Shown here: positions 1 to 9,131 of the stretch, one piece after another | Position numbering within the stretch: the stretch's first letter is position 1 | Layout of the letters: the number at the start of each line of letters is the position of its first letter | Source of the DNA: Salinimicrobium sp050750585 | Lineage (GTDB): Bacteria > Bacteroidota > Bacteroidia > Flavobacteriales > Flavobacteriaceae | Direction of reading: 5' to 3' | Assembly: GCF_050750585.1 (NCBI RefSeq) | Contig: NZ_JBOJLM010000016.1 | Location: forward strand, 6,034-70,033 | DNA: 64,000 nt | The notes under the pieces: generated by a model | The model's input: only the letters and a program-made list of their open reading frames with translations | Database searches by the model: none | Told to the model about the DNA's origin: nothing | Position numbers and translations under genes: made by a program

Positions 1-257
1 AAGAGAGCTATTGTGTCTCCAATTTTATTGAAGATTACAACTCCTACAAAGGTAATGCCTACGGGCTGGCCAATACGCTGCAACAAACGGCCATACTCAA
101 GCCAAAAATAAGGAACAAGAAACTCGGAAATCTTTTCTATACCGGGCAACTTACCGTTCCCGGGCCGGGAGTGCCTCCATCGCTCATCTCGGGTAAGATC
201 GCGGCAGAACAAGTTATTAAGGAATTAAAAAAGAAGAAGTTTGAAGTCACTGTTTGA
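1..257 (+). CDS. crtI: Phytoene desaturase (CrtI), C-terminal part only
   Basis: The reading frame is open from the window edge (first full codon at base 3) to a TGA at 255-257. It gives about 84 residues matching the conserved C-terminus of bacterial CrtI, including YKGNAYGLANTLQQT, LFYTGQLTVPGPGVPPS and LISGKIAAEQVI. CrtI is a FAD-dependent desaturase that converts phytoene to lycopene at the membrane. The FAD-binding N-terminus lies outside the window. The end overlaps the crtB start by 17 bases, so the two genes are probably translationally coupled. The identity is secure from the tail and from the crtB neighbour. Confidence 0.93.
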   Translation, partial: ESYCVSNFIEDYNSYKGNAYGLANTLQQTAILKPKIRNKKLGNLFYTGQLTVPGPGVPPSLISGKIAAEQVIKELKKKKFEVTV

Positions 258-1077
258 TGATCTGTCGGTACAGGTGAGCCGCCTCACTACACGCTCCTAT
301 AGTACCAGCTTTTCGCTGGGAATCTATTTTTTGCATGACCGGCTGCGTGATCCAATTTATTCTATCTACGGATTTGTAAGGGTTGCCGATGAGATTGTTG
401 ACAGTTTTGAAGGATATGACCAGGAATACCTGCTTAGAAAATTTCGTGAAGATACTTATGAAGCTCTCGAGTTAAAGATCTCTGCAAATCCTATCCTGAA
501 TTCTTTTCAGGAAGTGGTACATGAGTACGACATAGATACTCAGCTTATCGATACATTTTTGCAGAGCATGGAAATGGACCTTCAAAAAGTGGATTATACC
601 GATGAAAAATATCAGCAGTACATTTTAGGTTCTGCCGAAGTGGTAGGCCTTATGTGCCTGCACGTTTTTACCGGCGGAGATAAAAAAATGTTTGCAGAGC
701 TTAAGCCCTATGCAATGAAACTTGGTGCTGCCTTTCAAAAAGTAAACTTTCTCAGAGACCTGAAAGATGACTACCATGTTTTGGGAAGAACTTATTTTCC
801 CGGGGTTGATATGGAAAACTTTTCGGGGGAGGCTAAAAAGCAAATCGAACAGGAGATTGAAGAAGATTTTAGCATTGCCCTGCAGGGAATAAAGATGCTT
901 CCTGCTTCATCAAAAGGTGGCGTTTACCTGGCATATGTGTATTATCAGTCTTTATTTAAGAAGATCAAGAGATTACCGGCAAAGCGTGTACTATCAGGCA
1001 GGATTAGAATAAATAATGGCAGGAAAGTGGGCTTGATGATCAATAGTTTATTGGAATGCAAAATGAGAATGGTTTGA
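241..1077 (+). CDS. crtB: Phytoene synthase (CrtB)
   Basis: 278 residues, a usual length for CrtB, which condenses two geranylgeranyl diphosphates into phytoene, the first step of carotenoid synthesis. Both metal/diphosphate-binding Asp regions are visible: YGFVRVADEIVDSF near residues 40-55 and VNFLRDLKDDYHVLGRTYFP near 168-187. The N-terminus MKSLFDDLS then TTRSYSTSFSLGIYF is typical of the flavobacterial form. No ATG lies near this point, so a TTG start at 241, inside the end of crtI, is the best choice. The end overlaps the next gene. Second gene of the carotenoid operon. Confidence 0.95.
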   Translation: MKSLFDDLSVQVSRLTTRSYSTSFSLGIYFLHDRLRDPIYSIYGFVRVADEIVDSFEGYDQEYLLRKFREDTYEALELKISANPILNSFQEVVHEYDIDTQLIDTFLQSMEMDLQKVDYTDEKYQQYILGSAEVVGLMCLHVFTGGDKKMFAELKPYAMKLGAAFQKVNFLRDLKDDYHVLGRTYFPGVDMENFSGEAKKQIEQEIEEDFSIALQGIKMLPASSKGGVYLAYVYYQSLFKKIKRLPAKRVLSGRIRINNGRKVGLMINSLLECKMRMV

Positions 1078-1568
1078 AAAATATTATCATGATTTTTTTG
1101 CTGATGACTGGCGGAATGTTCGCTCAGGATATGAATCTTTCAGAAGCAAGAATGTTGTATGACCGTGCTGTAGAAAATGAGGAGGCAGCTGCGCGTCTTT
1201 TGAAAATTTCAGAAGCAAATACTTTTACACATCCTGTGATGATGGGGTATAAAGCAGCGGGACATATGATGATGGCCAAGCATGTAGGAAATCCATTTAA
1301 AAAGATGTCGCACTTTAATAAAGGGAAAGACATTCTGGGCACCGCAATTTCAGCCGATAAAAATAATCTTGAACTGCGCTTTCTGAGGTTTGCCGTACAG
1401 GCCGAAGCCCCGGGTTTTTTGGGGTATAGAGATAACCTTGATGAAGACAAGCGCTTGTTGCTCAATGGGGTGGGAAATATTAAAGATCCTGTACTTCAAA
1501 ACATGATCCTGAAGTACCTCAAAACTTCAAAAGGTCTTACAACTTCAGAAAAAGAAAAATTGGATTAG
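1074..1568 (+). CDS. Small exported protein of unknown function in the carotenoid operon
   Basis: About 164 residues. A hydrophobic leader (KNIIMIFLLMTGGMFAQ) looks like a signal peptide cleaved after AQ, so the protein is probably periplasmic. The mature part is rich in Ala, Leu and Lys and probably helical (LSEARMLYDRAVENEEAAARLLKI), which could form TPR-like hairpins, but no family is recognised. I chose TTG at 1074, which overlaps the crtB stop TGA, because it puts Lys directly after the start as expected for a leader. An ATG at 1056 in the same frame is the alternative. Its place between crtB and crtZ suggests co-expression with pigment synthesis. A role in pigment handling is only inference. 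Confidence 0.72.
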   Translation: MKNIIMIFLLMTGGMFAQDMNLSEARMLYDRAVENEEAAARLLKISEANTFTHPVMMGYKAAGHMMMAKHVGNPFKKMSHFNKGKDILGTAISADKNNLELRFLRFAVQAEAPGFLGYRDNLDEDKRLLLNGVGNIKDPVLQNMILKYLKTSKGLTTSEKEKLD

Positions 1569-1607
1569 CCGGTTGAAATTCAGTAAATTGGAACTACTAA
1601 AAAAAAT

Positions 1608-2078
1608 ATGATGGAAACAATTGCAATAAATTTTCTTATAGTCCTTGCCTCTTTTCTTGCTATGGAAGGTGTTGCGTGGTTTACCCATAAATATATCATG
1701 CACGGGCTGCTATGGACTTTACACAAAGACCACCACAAAAAAGAGTCAAAAGGTTTTTTTGAACACAACGATTTCTTTTTCCTCATTTTTGCGGTTCCCG
1801 GCATTGTATGCCTTTACCTGGGTATGGAAGCCGGTTATAATTTCCTTTTTTGGATAGGCCTGGGAATTACACTTTACGGGATGGCGTACTTTTTTGTTCA
1901 TGACATCTTTATTCATCAGCGATTTAAAGTGTTGCGCAAGGCAGACAATCCCTATTTTAAAGCCATTCGCCGGGCCCATAAAATGCATCATAAACACATA
2001 GGTAAAGAGGATGGGGAATGCTTCGGAATGCTGTGGGTGCCAATGAAATATTTTAGGGAACAAAGAAAAACTGCCTGA
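1608..2078 (+). CDS. crtZ: Beta-carotene 3-hydroxylase (CrtZ type)
   Basis: 156 residues with the four His clusters of the membrane fatty-acid-hydroxylase fold: HKYIMH near residues 25-30, HKDHH near 38-42, HDIFIH near 102-107, and HKMHHKH near 126-132. Hydrophobic segments surround them (residues 5-22, 52-72 and 78-96). CrtZ is a di-iron enzyme that adds hydroxyls to the beta-ionone rings, turning beta-carotene into zeaxanthin. Two adjacent ATGs occur at 1608 and 1611; the first is used here. The TGA stop shares one base with the ATG of the cyclase gene, so the two are probably coupled. Zeaxanthin as end product is inferred from the gene set. Confidence 0.94.
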   Translation: MMETIAINFLIVLASFLAMEGVAWFTHKYIMHGLLWTLHKDHHKKESKGFFEHNDFFFLIFAVPGIVCLYLGMEAGYNFLFWIGLGITLYGMAYFFVHDIFIHQRFKVLRKADNPYFKAIRRAHKMHHKHIGKEDGECFGMLWVPMKYFREQRKTA

Positions 2079-2800
2079 TGCAATACACTTATCTGCTGGT
2101 TAACTTTTTTACGATAATTGTTCCGTTCCTGTTTTCCTTTCATCCTAAACTGAAGTTTCATAAGACCTGGGGCGCCTTCTTTCCGGCGGTTTTTCTTACA
2201 GGACTAGCCTTCGTGCTGTGGGACATGTTATTCACCCAAATGGGCGTTTGGGGCTTTAATGAACGTTACCTTACAGGTGTTAAAGTAGGAAACCTACCTG
2301 TAGAAGAGGTACTTTTCTTTTTCTGCATCCCTTATGCCTGCGTCTTTACATTTCACTGCTTGGATCTCTTCCTCGACAAATTGGGAGGCCCAAAAATGCA
2401 AAAAATCATCACGCTTTGCCTGGTGGCATTTTTATTCATTTTTGGAATTATTTACTTTCAAAGAGTATACACGGCAACTACCTTTATCAGTTTCGCTTTG
2501 CTGCTTTTATACGCACAGTTTGTTCTGAAAATTTCATGGTTAACAAGGTTCTATATGATCTATGGAGTGCTGTTAATCCCTTTTTTTCTCGTCAATGGGG
2601 TGCTTACCGGAAGCTGGATCGAAGAACCGGTTGTGTGGTACAATGCTGAAGAATTTATGAATTTTCGCGTAGGAACCATTCCTGTAGAAGATGCTTTTTA
2701 TGGTGCAGAATTGATCCTGATGAACCTTCTTATCTATAGGTATCTCCTAAACCGAAAAAAAGCCGTTGCAGCCTCAAATTTAAAAACCACAGTATTATGA
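2078..2800 (+). CDS. crtYcd: Lycopene cyclase, CrtYcd (CarR-like) membrane type
   Basis: 240 residues with six to seven hydrophobic segments and no FAD-binding motif, so this is not the soluble CrtY/CrtL class. Two tandem lycopene-cyclase domains are visible, each with the family PVE(E/D) signature: VGNLPVEEVLFFF near residues 72-84 and VGTIPVEDAFYGAEL near 199-213. In actinobacteria the two halves (crtYc and crtYd) are separate genes; here they are one chain, as in other Bacteroidetes. It cyclises lycopene to beta-carotene, the CrtZ substrate. Its start overlaps the crtZ stop by one base and its end overlaps the next gene by four bases (ATGA). Confidence 0.9.
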   Translation: MQYTYLLVNFFTIIVPFLFSFHPKLKFHKTWGAFFPAVFLTGLAFVLWDMLFTQMGVWGFNERYLTGVKVGNLPVEEVLFFFCIPYACVFTFHCLDLFLDKLGGPKMQKIITLCLVAFLFIFGIIYFQRVYTATTFISFALLLLYAQFVLKISWLTRFYMIYGVLLIPFFLVNGVLTGSWIEEPVVWYNAEEFMNFRVGTIPVEDAFYGAELILMNLLIYRYLLNRKKAVAASNLKTTVL

Positions 2801-3579
2801 AAAAGACCATTCAGATAGCAAATATTATCGCATTTCTCCTCATGGTAGTCCTAAACTACCTGTCTAACACTGGGGCAATCAACGGTGAAACCATGGGATC
2901 TGTTTCTGCCGAATATGAGAACCTGTTCACACCGGCAGGATATGCTTTTTCCATCTGGGGCTTGATCTATTTAGGGCTTGCAGGCTTTGTGACCTATCAA
3001 ATCGTCTCTTCGCGCGGCAGGCAAATAGCAGCCAGGATCGGCTGGTGGTTTGTGATCACCTGCCTACTTAACATTAGTTGGATATTTGCGTGGCTAAACC
3101 ATCTCACGGCACTTTCAGTACTGGTAATGTCGCTACTGCTTATTTCTCTCTTGGTCATTGTTTTTAAGACCAGGATGGAGCTAGACGACAAGCCGGTATC
3201 TGAAATCGCGTTTGTATGGTGGCCTTTTTCGCTCTACTCAGGATGGATCACCGTAGCATTAATAGCAAATACTGCTGCATATCTTACCGACATTGGCTGG
3301 GATGGCTTCGGAATTTCTGAAGTATTATGGACCTTGATCATGATAGCTGTTGCTACAGTTATTAACCTTGTGATCACCTGGACGCGTAATATGAGAGAAT
3401 TCGCCCTCGTGGGAGTTTGGGGGCTGGTCGCTGTGGGAATTGCCAATAAAGGAGATGAAAATCTTATTTTTTATACCGCAATTGCTGCCGCTGTCGTACT
3501 TTTTATCAGTAGTAATATCCACGGATATAAGAATAGAAAATACTCACCATGGCAAAAAATGAAGGAGAAGAAGGCATAG
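2797..3579 (+). CDS. TspO/MBR-like tryptophan-rich membrane protein
   Basis: 260 residues with about seven hydrophobic segments. The family-like stretch FTPAGYAFSIWGLIYLGLAG is at residues 45-64, with many Trp residues on later helices (WW, ISWIFAWLNHL, VWWPFSLYSGW). Typical TspO proteins have about 160 residues and five helices, so this is a longer variant with extra C-terminal helices. TspO relatives bind tetrapyrroles and in several bacteria modulate light or oxygen control of pigment genes; that role here is inference from the operon. The end overlaps the photolyase gene by 31 bases. Confidence 0.8.
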   Translation: MKKTIQIANIIAFLLMVVLNYLSNTGAINGETMGSVSAEYENLFTPAGYAFSIWGLIYLGLAGFVTYQIVSSRGRQIAARIGWWFVITCLLNISWIFAWLNHLTALSVLVMSLLLISLLVIVFKTRMELDDKPVSEIAFVWWPFSLYSGWITVALIANTAAYLTDIGWDGFGISEVLWTLIMIAVATVINLVITWTRNMREFALVGVWGLVAVGIANKGDENLIFYTAIAAAVVLFISSNIHGYKNRKYSPWQKMKEKKA

Positions 3580-4862
3580 CGATTTGCTGGCTGCGACGAG
3601 ATTTGCGGCTCTTTGACAATACTGCACTCTACAACGCTCTCAACAGTGGCCGCCCTGTGCAGGTGGTTTTTATTTTTGATCCTGCCATTCTCAATACGCT
3701 TTCTAACAAAAAAGACCGGCGGGTTAATTTTATTTATCGCCAACTGGAGAAGATAAATTCTGAATTATCTCAATTCGGGGCTTCCTTACTTGTACTGTAT
3801 GACCTGCCAAAAATGGCATTTGAAAAGCTCATTTTTGAGTACCCTGTTCAGAAAGTATTCATCAACCATGACTACGAACCCTATGCCCGCACAAGAGATA
3901 AAGAGGTTTCGGAATTTCTATTAGCTCATGGGGTGGAATTCCATAGCTATAAAGATCAGGTGATATTTGAGAAGGATGAAGTTCTGAAACCCGATGGCAC
4001 TCCTTACACCGTTTTTACACCCTATTCAAAAAAATGGAAAGAACAGCTGTACCAAAATGCTGTTCCAAATTTTCCTTCGGAAGATTTTTTGTCTAACCTG
4101 CTAAAAAGGCCAAATAAACCAATCGTTTCTTTAGCTGAAATCGGATTTGAGACTACAAATCCTGAAGTTGCCGAAGCAGACCTTTCTGAAGAATTAATAA
4201 AACAATACCACAAGAATCGAGACCTGCCTTACATTGATGGTACCAGCAAGGCTGGAGTTCATTTAAGGTTTGGAACTGTAAGTGTTCGTCACCTTGTCAA
4301 ACAGGCGCTACAGCAAAATGAAACCTGGCTTAACGAACTTATATGGCGGGAATTTTTCATGACGATCCTTTATCATTTTCCTCATGTAGAGCATCATAAC
4401 TTCCGAAGAAAGTACGACCGCATTCAATGGCGAAACAATGAAACGGAATTTGAATTGTGGTGCAGGGGAGAAACAGGCTATCCTCTTGTAGATGCCGGAA
4501 TGCGTCAATTAAATGAAACCGGGTGGATGCATAATCGGGTCCGTATGGTGGTTGCAGGTTTCCTGTGCAAGCACTTGTTGATAGACTGGCGCTGGGGGGA
4601 GGCTTATTTTGCTGAAAAACTCCTGGATTACGAACTGGCTTCTAATAATGGGAACTGGCAATGGGCTGCGGGTACAGGTTGTGATGCTGCTCCTTATTTC
4701 CGAATATTTAATCCTGAATCGCAACTGAAGAAATTTGATCCTAAACTCGAATACGTGAAAACCTGGATCAAAGATTTTAGAGCCGGTTACCTTGAGCCGA
4801 TTGTTGATCACAAATTCGCCAGGGCAAGAGCGCTGGAAACCTATAAGAAGGCTCTGAATTAG
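3549..4862 (+). CDS. phrB: Deoxyribodipyrimidine photolyase (cryptochrome/photolyase family)
   Basis: 437 residues. The N-terminal Rossmann photolyase domain begins ICWLRRDLRLFDN (about residues 12-24), and the C-terminal FAD-binding domain holds TSKAGVHLRFGTVS, NELIWREFF, GYPLVDAGMRQLNETGWMHN and SNNGNWQWAAGTGCDAAPYF. The last is the classic FAD/CPD-binding stretch of class I enzymes. It uses blue light to repair cyclobutane pyrimidine dimers. The start lies inside the tspO-like gene, so it is almost surely in the same transcript as the carotenoid genes, giving one unit that both screens light and repairs light damage. A cryptochrome-like role cannot be excluded, but DNA repair is favoured. 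Confidence 0.93.
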   Translation: MAKNEGEEGIAICWLRRDLRLFDNTALYNALNSGRPVQVVFIFDPAILNTLSNKKDRRVNFIYRQLEKINSELSQFGASLLVLYDLPKMAFEKLIFEYPVQKVFINHDYEPYARTRDKEVSEFLLAHGVEFHSYKDQVIFEKDEVLKPDGTPYTVFTPYSKKWKEQLYQNAVPNFPSEDFLSNLLKRPNKPIVSLAEIGFETTNPEVAEADLSEELIKQYHKNRDLPYIDGTSKAGVHLRFGTVSVRHLVKQALQQNETWLNELIWREFFMTILYHFPHVEHHNFRRKYDRIQWRNNETEFELWCRGETGYPLVDAGMRQLNETGWMHNRVRMVVAGFLCKHLLIDWRWGEAYFAEKLLDYELASNNGNWQWAAGTGCDAAPYFRIFNPESQLKKFDPKLEYVKTWIKDFRAGYLEPIVDHKFARARALETYKKALN

Positions 4863-4869
4863 ATAAGAC

Positions 4870-6724
4870 AGTGGTGTCCCAAATGTTTATTTTACGTCCC
4901 GGAGGGACAATCTGTAGGTGAAAAAAGCCACATGAAAACTATCCCGTACCTAAAGGCACGGATTGTTTTTATTTAAATTCTACCGATATGCTGTCCCTAA
5001 CGGGACAAAAAAATGATGATACTTTGGCCATAGTGCGACAGAATGTTCATAGCTAAAAATTACATCAATAAGTTTTGCGTCCCGTAGGGACGAGCTGTGG
5101 GTAAAGAAACAACATTGAAACTCTCTGTGCCGTAGGTACAGGATATGATTGGAGGCCTGCAAATATTGCTTCCGGTGTTACAATTTTTTATGATTCTTAT
5201 ATACCGTACCTAAAGGCACGGATTGTTTTTTACCTTAATTCTACCGATATGCTGTCCCCAACGGGACAAAAAATTTTAATGATAATTTGGTCTCATGGGG
5301 CACAATGTGGATAGCGGAAAAATATTTTGATAATTCTACGTCCCGTAGGGACGAACTATGGGTAAAGAAACGACATGGAAACTCTCTGTGCGGTAGGTAC
5401 AGGATATGATTGGAGGCCAGCCAATATTGCTTCCGGTGTTACAATTTTTTACGATTCTTATATCCCGTACCTAAAGGCACTGTTTGTTTTTTATATTAAT
5501 TCTACCGATATAATGTCCGTAACGGGACAAAAAATTTGATGATAATTTGTTCACAGTGCAACAGAATGTTCATAACTAAAATTACATCAGTAAATTTCAC
5601 GTCCCGTAGGGACGAGCTGTGGGTAAAAAAAGCCACATGAAAACTCTCTGTGCCGTAGGTACAGGATATGATTGGAGGCCAGCCAATATTGCTTCCGGTG
5701 TTACAATTTTTTACGATTCTTATATCCCGTACCTAAAGGCACTGTTTGTTTTTTATTTTAATTCTATCGGTATGATGTCCCTAACGGGACAAATAATTTG
5801 ATGATAATTTGGTCTCATGGGGCACAATGTGGATAGCGGAAAAATATTTTGATAATTCTACGTCCCGTAGGGACGAACTGCGGGTAAAGAAACGACATGG
5901 AAACTCTCTGTGCGGTAGGTACAGGATATGATTGGAGGCCAGCCAATATTGCTTCCGGTGTTACGATTTTTTTTGCGAATCTTATATCCCGTACCTAAAG
6001 GCACGGATTGTTTTTTTACCTTAATTCTACCGATATGCTGTCCCCAACGGGACAAAAAAATTTTGATGATAATTTGGTCTCATGGGGCACAATGTGGATA
6101 GCGGAAAAATATTTTGATAATTCTACGTCCCGTAGGGACGAACTGTGGGTAAAGAAACGAGATGGAAACTCTCTGTGCCGTAGGTACAGGATATGATTGG
6201 AGGCCAGCCAATATTGCTTCCGGTGTTACAATTTTTTACGAATCTTATATCCCGTACCTAAAGGCACTGTTTGTTTTTTATTTTAATTCTACCGGTATGC
6301 TGTCCCCAACGGGACAAAAATAATTAATGATAATTTGTTCACAGTGCGACAGAATGTTCATAGCTAAAATTACATCAGTAAATTTCACGTCCCGTAGGGA
6401 CGAGCTGTGGGTAAAAAAAGCCACATGGAAACTCTCTGTGCCGTAGGTACAGGATATGATTGGAGGCCAGCCAATAATGCTTTTGATGTTGCAATTTTTT
6501 TCCGAATCTTATATCCCGTACCTAAAGGCACTGTTTGTTTTTTTTATTAATTCTACCGATATGCTGTCCCTAACGGGACAAAAAATTTGATGATAATTTG
6601 GTCTCATGGGGTACAATGTGGATAGCGGAAAAATATTTTGATAATTCTACGTCCCGTAGGGACGAACTGTAGGTAAAGAAACGCCATGGGAACTCTCTGT
6701 GCCGTAGGTACAGGATATGATTGG
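4870..6724. repeat. Tandem array of ~262-bp units, each with four REP-like hairpins
   Basis: This gene-free stretch holds seven recognisable units plus a shortened first one. Hairpin H1 (CGTCCCGTAGGGACG) begins at 5078, 5339, 5600, 5861, 6126, 6388 and 6650, with a degenerate copy at 4895. In the unit starting at 6126, H2 (CTGTGCCGTAGGTACAG) lies at 6173-6189, H3 (CGTACCTAAAGGCAC) at 6253-6267 and H4 (TGTCCCCAACGGGACA) at 6301-6316. H4 is close to an inverted copy of H1, and H3 to an inverted copy of H2, as in bacterial BIMEs built from paired REP elements. The spacer before H1 exists in two versions. The first copy lacks about 80 bp including H2, and the last stops after H2. No RAYT transposase gene is in the window. 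Confidence 0.9.
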
Positions 6725-6800
6725 CGACCGGATTACATATGATGAAGATATTCCTTTTCTATATAAAACCAAAAATCTCAACTCTTACCTCCCGAAAAAC

Positions 6801-8132
6801 CTAAAGAATTCCCCTCTTCTTGATCTCCAGATATTTGTTGATGGTTTTCACCGTTAGATCTTCGGGACGCGTGAGAATAGTCTGAATTCCGTGTTTTTGA
6901 AGCTCCTTTGCCATCAATCGTTTGTCGTAGCTAAACTGTTCAGCAATGGTTTGATTGAAAATATCCGGTACTTTTTCGGCATTGGAAGAGATGAAATTTT
7001 CCAGTTCGGTATTTTCGAAAAAGATGACAACAAGCAGGTGCTTTTTTGATAAAGCCAGCAGGTAGGGCATTTGCCGGTGCAGGGCGCTTAGATGTTCAAA
7101 GTTTGTGTACAGCAGGAGTAGACTTCTCTGTGCCAGTCTTCGGTTTAAATGGGTGTACAAAAGACCAAAATCTGAATCCCGGTACCGTGTGTTAACGTTG
7201 TAGAGGGATTCCAACAGCAGGTTCAAATGGGCTTTTTTGGAACTTGCAGGGAGAATCTTTTCCATTTTGCTGGAAAATGTGATCAAACCAGCTTTGTCTT
7301 TTTTCTTTAGGGCAATATTTGAAAATGCGAGGGCGCTGTTAATTGCATAATCGAGCAACTTGAGATGATTAAAAGGCATTTTCATGGTGCGGCCTGTATC
7401 TATCACAGAATAAACAGGCTGTGACCGTTCATCCTGGTACTGGTTCACCATAAGCCCTCCCTGTTTGGCAGTGGCTTTCCAGTTTATGCTGCGCACATCG
7501 TCTCCCGCCACATAGTCTTTGATCTGCTCGAACTCCATGGTATGCCCAATCTTCCTTATTTTCTTGAGTCCTGGTTGTGAGATCTTACGGTCTACAGCCA
7601 GGAAGTCATACTTTTTCATCTGAATAAAAGAAGGATAGACTTTCACCATTTGTTCTTTTCCAAACTTCTTCCGGCGTTTGACCAGCTTCAGCGGAGTGGA
7701 GGCAAAGACATTTAAACTTCCGAAGAAATATTCTCCCCGCTCCACCGGTCGCAGGGAATAGTTGAAAGAGGTTGATATCCCTGAAGGTAATTCGGTGAGG
7801 TATGAAAAATCCCTTTTTTGGAACTGTACGGGGATCTCGTCAATAACTTCAACCTGTGTTTTAACACTGTACAAATTCCGAAGCAAAACCTCCACTTCAT
7901 TCTCATCACTGTTGGAGAATTTATCTGGAAGGATCCTTTCAGCAGTGATTCCGGAGCTTTTGAACAAGACAACAATATCGGCCATGGCAATGAGCAGGAA
8001 CATGATGGTCAGTATCCATAAAACCGGATAAAGCCACGGAACCCAATAGGAAAACAGGAAACCTGCCGCCAGGGTGAAAACGATCACAAAAAATCGTTGA
8101 TGGAGATATAGTGACTTGAAAAAATGTACCAA
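6801..8132 (-). CDS. DUF58 domain protein
   Basis: 443 residues. Two hydrophobic segments near residues 12-52 anchor it in the membrane. The DUF58 signature GDDVRSINWKATAKQGGLMV lies near residues 209-228, followed by a VWA-like region starting QPVYSVIDTGRTMKMP. DUF58 proteins are usually encoded next to a MoxR AAA+ ATPase, as here; the pair is thought to act like a chelatase-type ATPase with a VWA adaptor. It starts directly after the moxR stop with no gap and is the last gene of the six-gene minus-strand cluster. The exact substrate is unknown. Confidence 0.9.
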   Translation of the reverse strand: MVHFFKSLYLHQRFFVIVFTLAAGFLFSYWVPWLYPVLWILTIMFLLIAMADIVVLFKSSGITAERILPDKFSNSDENEVEVLLRNLYSVKTQVEVIDEIPVQFQKRDFSYLTELPSGISTSFNYSLRPVERGEYFFGSLNVFASTPLKLVKRRKKFGKEQMVKVYPSFIQMKKYDFLAVDRKISQPGLKKIRKIGHTMEFEQIKDYVAGDDVRSINWKATAKQGGLMVNQYQDERSQPVYSVIDTGRTMKMPFNHLKLLDYAINSALAFSNIALKKKDKAGLITFSSKMEKILPASSKKAHLNLLLESLYNVNTRYRDSDFGLLYTHLNRRLAQRSLLLLYTNFEHLSALHRQMPYLLALSKKHLLVVIFFENTELENFISSNAEKVPDIFNQTIAEQFSYDKRLMAKELQKHGIQTILTRPEDLTVKTINKYLEIKKRGIL

Positions 8133-9131
8133 TTATCTCGGGATTTCTACAGAATGAGTGATCATATCAATAACACCGGCTGTGGTACTGCCTTCCATTT
8201 CACGTTCGGGAGATAAAATGATTCGGTGACCAAGCACCGGCTCCAGTACCTTCTTAATATCTTCGGGGATGACGAAATCCCTTCCATCTACAGCCGCTAC
8301 TGCCTTAGACGCATTCATAACTGCAATGGAAGCCCGTGGTGAAGCCCCAAGGTACAGATGCGGGTGATTTCGAGTCTTACTAATGATTTCAGCGATGTAA
8401 CCAAGTAACTTCTTTTCTATTCTTATACTCTGGATTTGCGTACGCAGCACCTGGAGCTTTTCGGGGTCGAGAACGGCTTCAATTTTTTCCTGGGGTAAAA
8501 CTCCCTGCCGCTCGTGGTGTGACTGCAAGATCTTAATCTCTTCCTCCATTGAAGGATAACCTACATTGATCTTAAAGAGGAACCTGTCCAGTTGCGCTTC
8601 TGGAAGGGCGTAAGTTCCTTCCTGTTCAATGGGGTTTTGAGTTGCAATCACCATGAATGGCGGTGGCATACTGTGCTGTTTACCGTCTATGGTGATTTGT
8701 CGCTCTTCCATGACCTCAAAAAGTGCCGCCTGGGTCTTTGCCGGAGCGCGATTAATTTCATCTATGAGAACAATGTTTGAAAACACCGGGCCGGGTTTAA
8801 ATTCAAAGTCCGAAGTCCTGGAATTAAGCACTGAAGTTCCCAGCACGTCACTCGGCATAAGATCGGGCGTGAATTGTATTCTGCTGAATCCGGTTTTGAG
8901 GGTTTTGGCAAACAACTTTGCGGTGATGGTTTTGGCTACACCGGGAACACCTTCTATAAGCACATGACCATCGGCAAGCAGGGCCACGATAAGAAGTTCA
9001 ATAAACCTTTCCTGACCAATGATGATTCCTGATAACTGTTTTTTTAAGCTTTCTACGGCCGACTTTAATTCCTCAAGCGGAATACGGTTTTCAAAAGTGA
9101 TCTCGTCGTTCTTTATTTCTTCGTTTTCCAT
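8133..9131 (-). CDS. MoxR-family AAA+ ATPase
   Basis: 332 residues. Walker A GVPGVAKT lies near residues 61-68, Walker B NIVLIDEINRAPAKTQAALF near 119-138, and the sensor stretch VIATQNPIEQEGTYALPEAQ near 162-181, followed by the C-terminal lid domain with GASPRASIAVMNASKA. MoxR ATPases act as chaperones that mature or insert cofactors into partner proteins, usually with the adjacent DUF58/VWA protein. It directly abuts the DUF4350 gene upstream and the DUF58 gene downstream, so it is clearly in the operon. The assignment to family is secure; the target process is not known. Confidence 0.95.
   Translation of the reverse strand: MENEEIKNDEITFENRIPLEELKSAVESLKKQLSGIIIGQERFIELLIVALLADGHVLIEGVPGVAKTITAKLFAKTLKTGFSRIQFTPDLMPSDVLGTSVLNSRTSDFEFKPGPVFSNIVLIDEINRAPAKTQAALFEVMEERQITIDGKQHSMPPPFMVIATQNPIEQEGTYALPEAQLDRFLFKINVGYPSMEEEIKILQSHHERQGVLPQEKIEAVLDPEKLQVLRTQIQSIRIEKKLLGYIAEIISKTRNHPHLYLGASPRASIAVMNASKAVAAVDGRDFVIPEDIKKVLEPVLGHRIILSPEREMEGSTTAGVIDMITHSVEIPR

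Noticed and set aside
5619..6196. Short reading frames inside the tandem hairpin array (for example 5619-5801, 5858-6055, 6008-6196)
   Set aside because: They repeat because the units repeat, differ between copies, contain the hairpin bases as codons, and are not protein-like.
4870..6724. CRISPR array as an explanation of the tandem repeats
   Set aside because: Units are ~262 bp with conserved spacers, not short repeats with unique spacers, and no cas genes are near.
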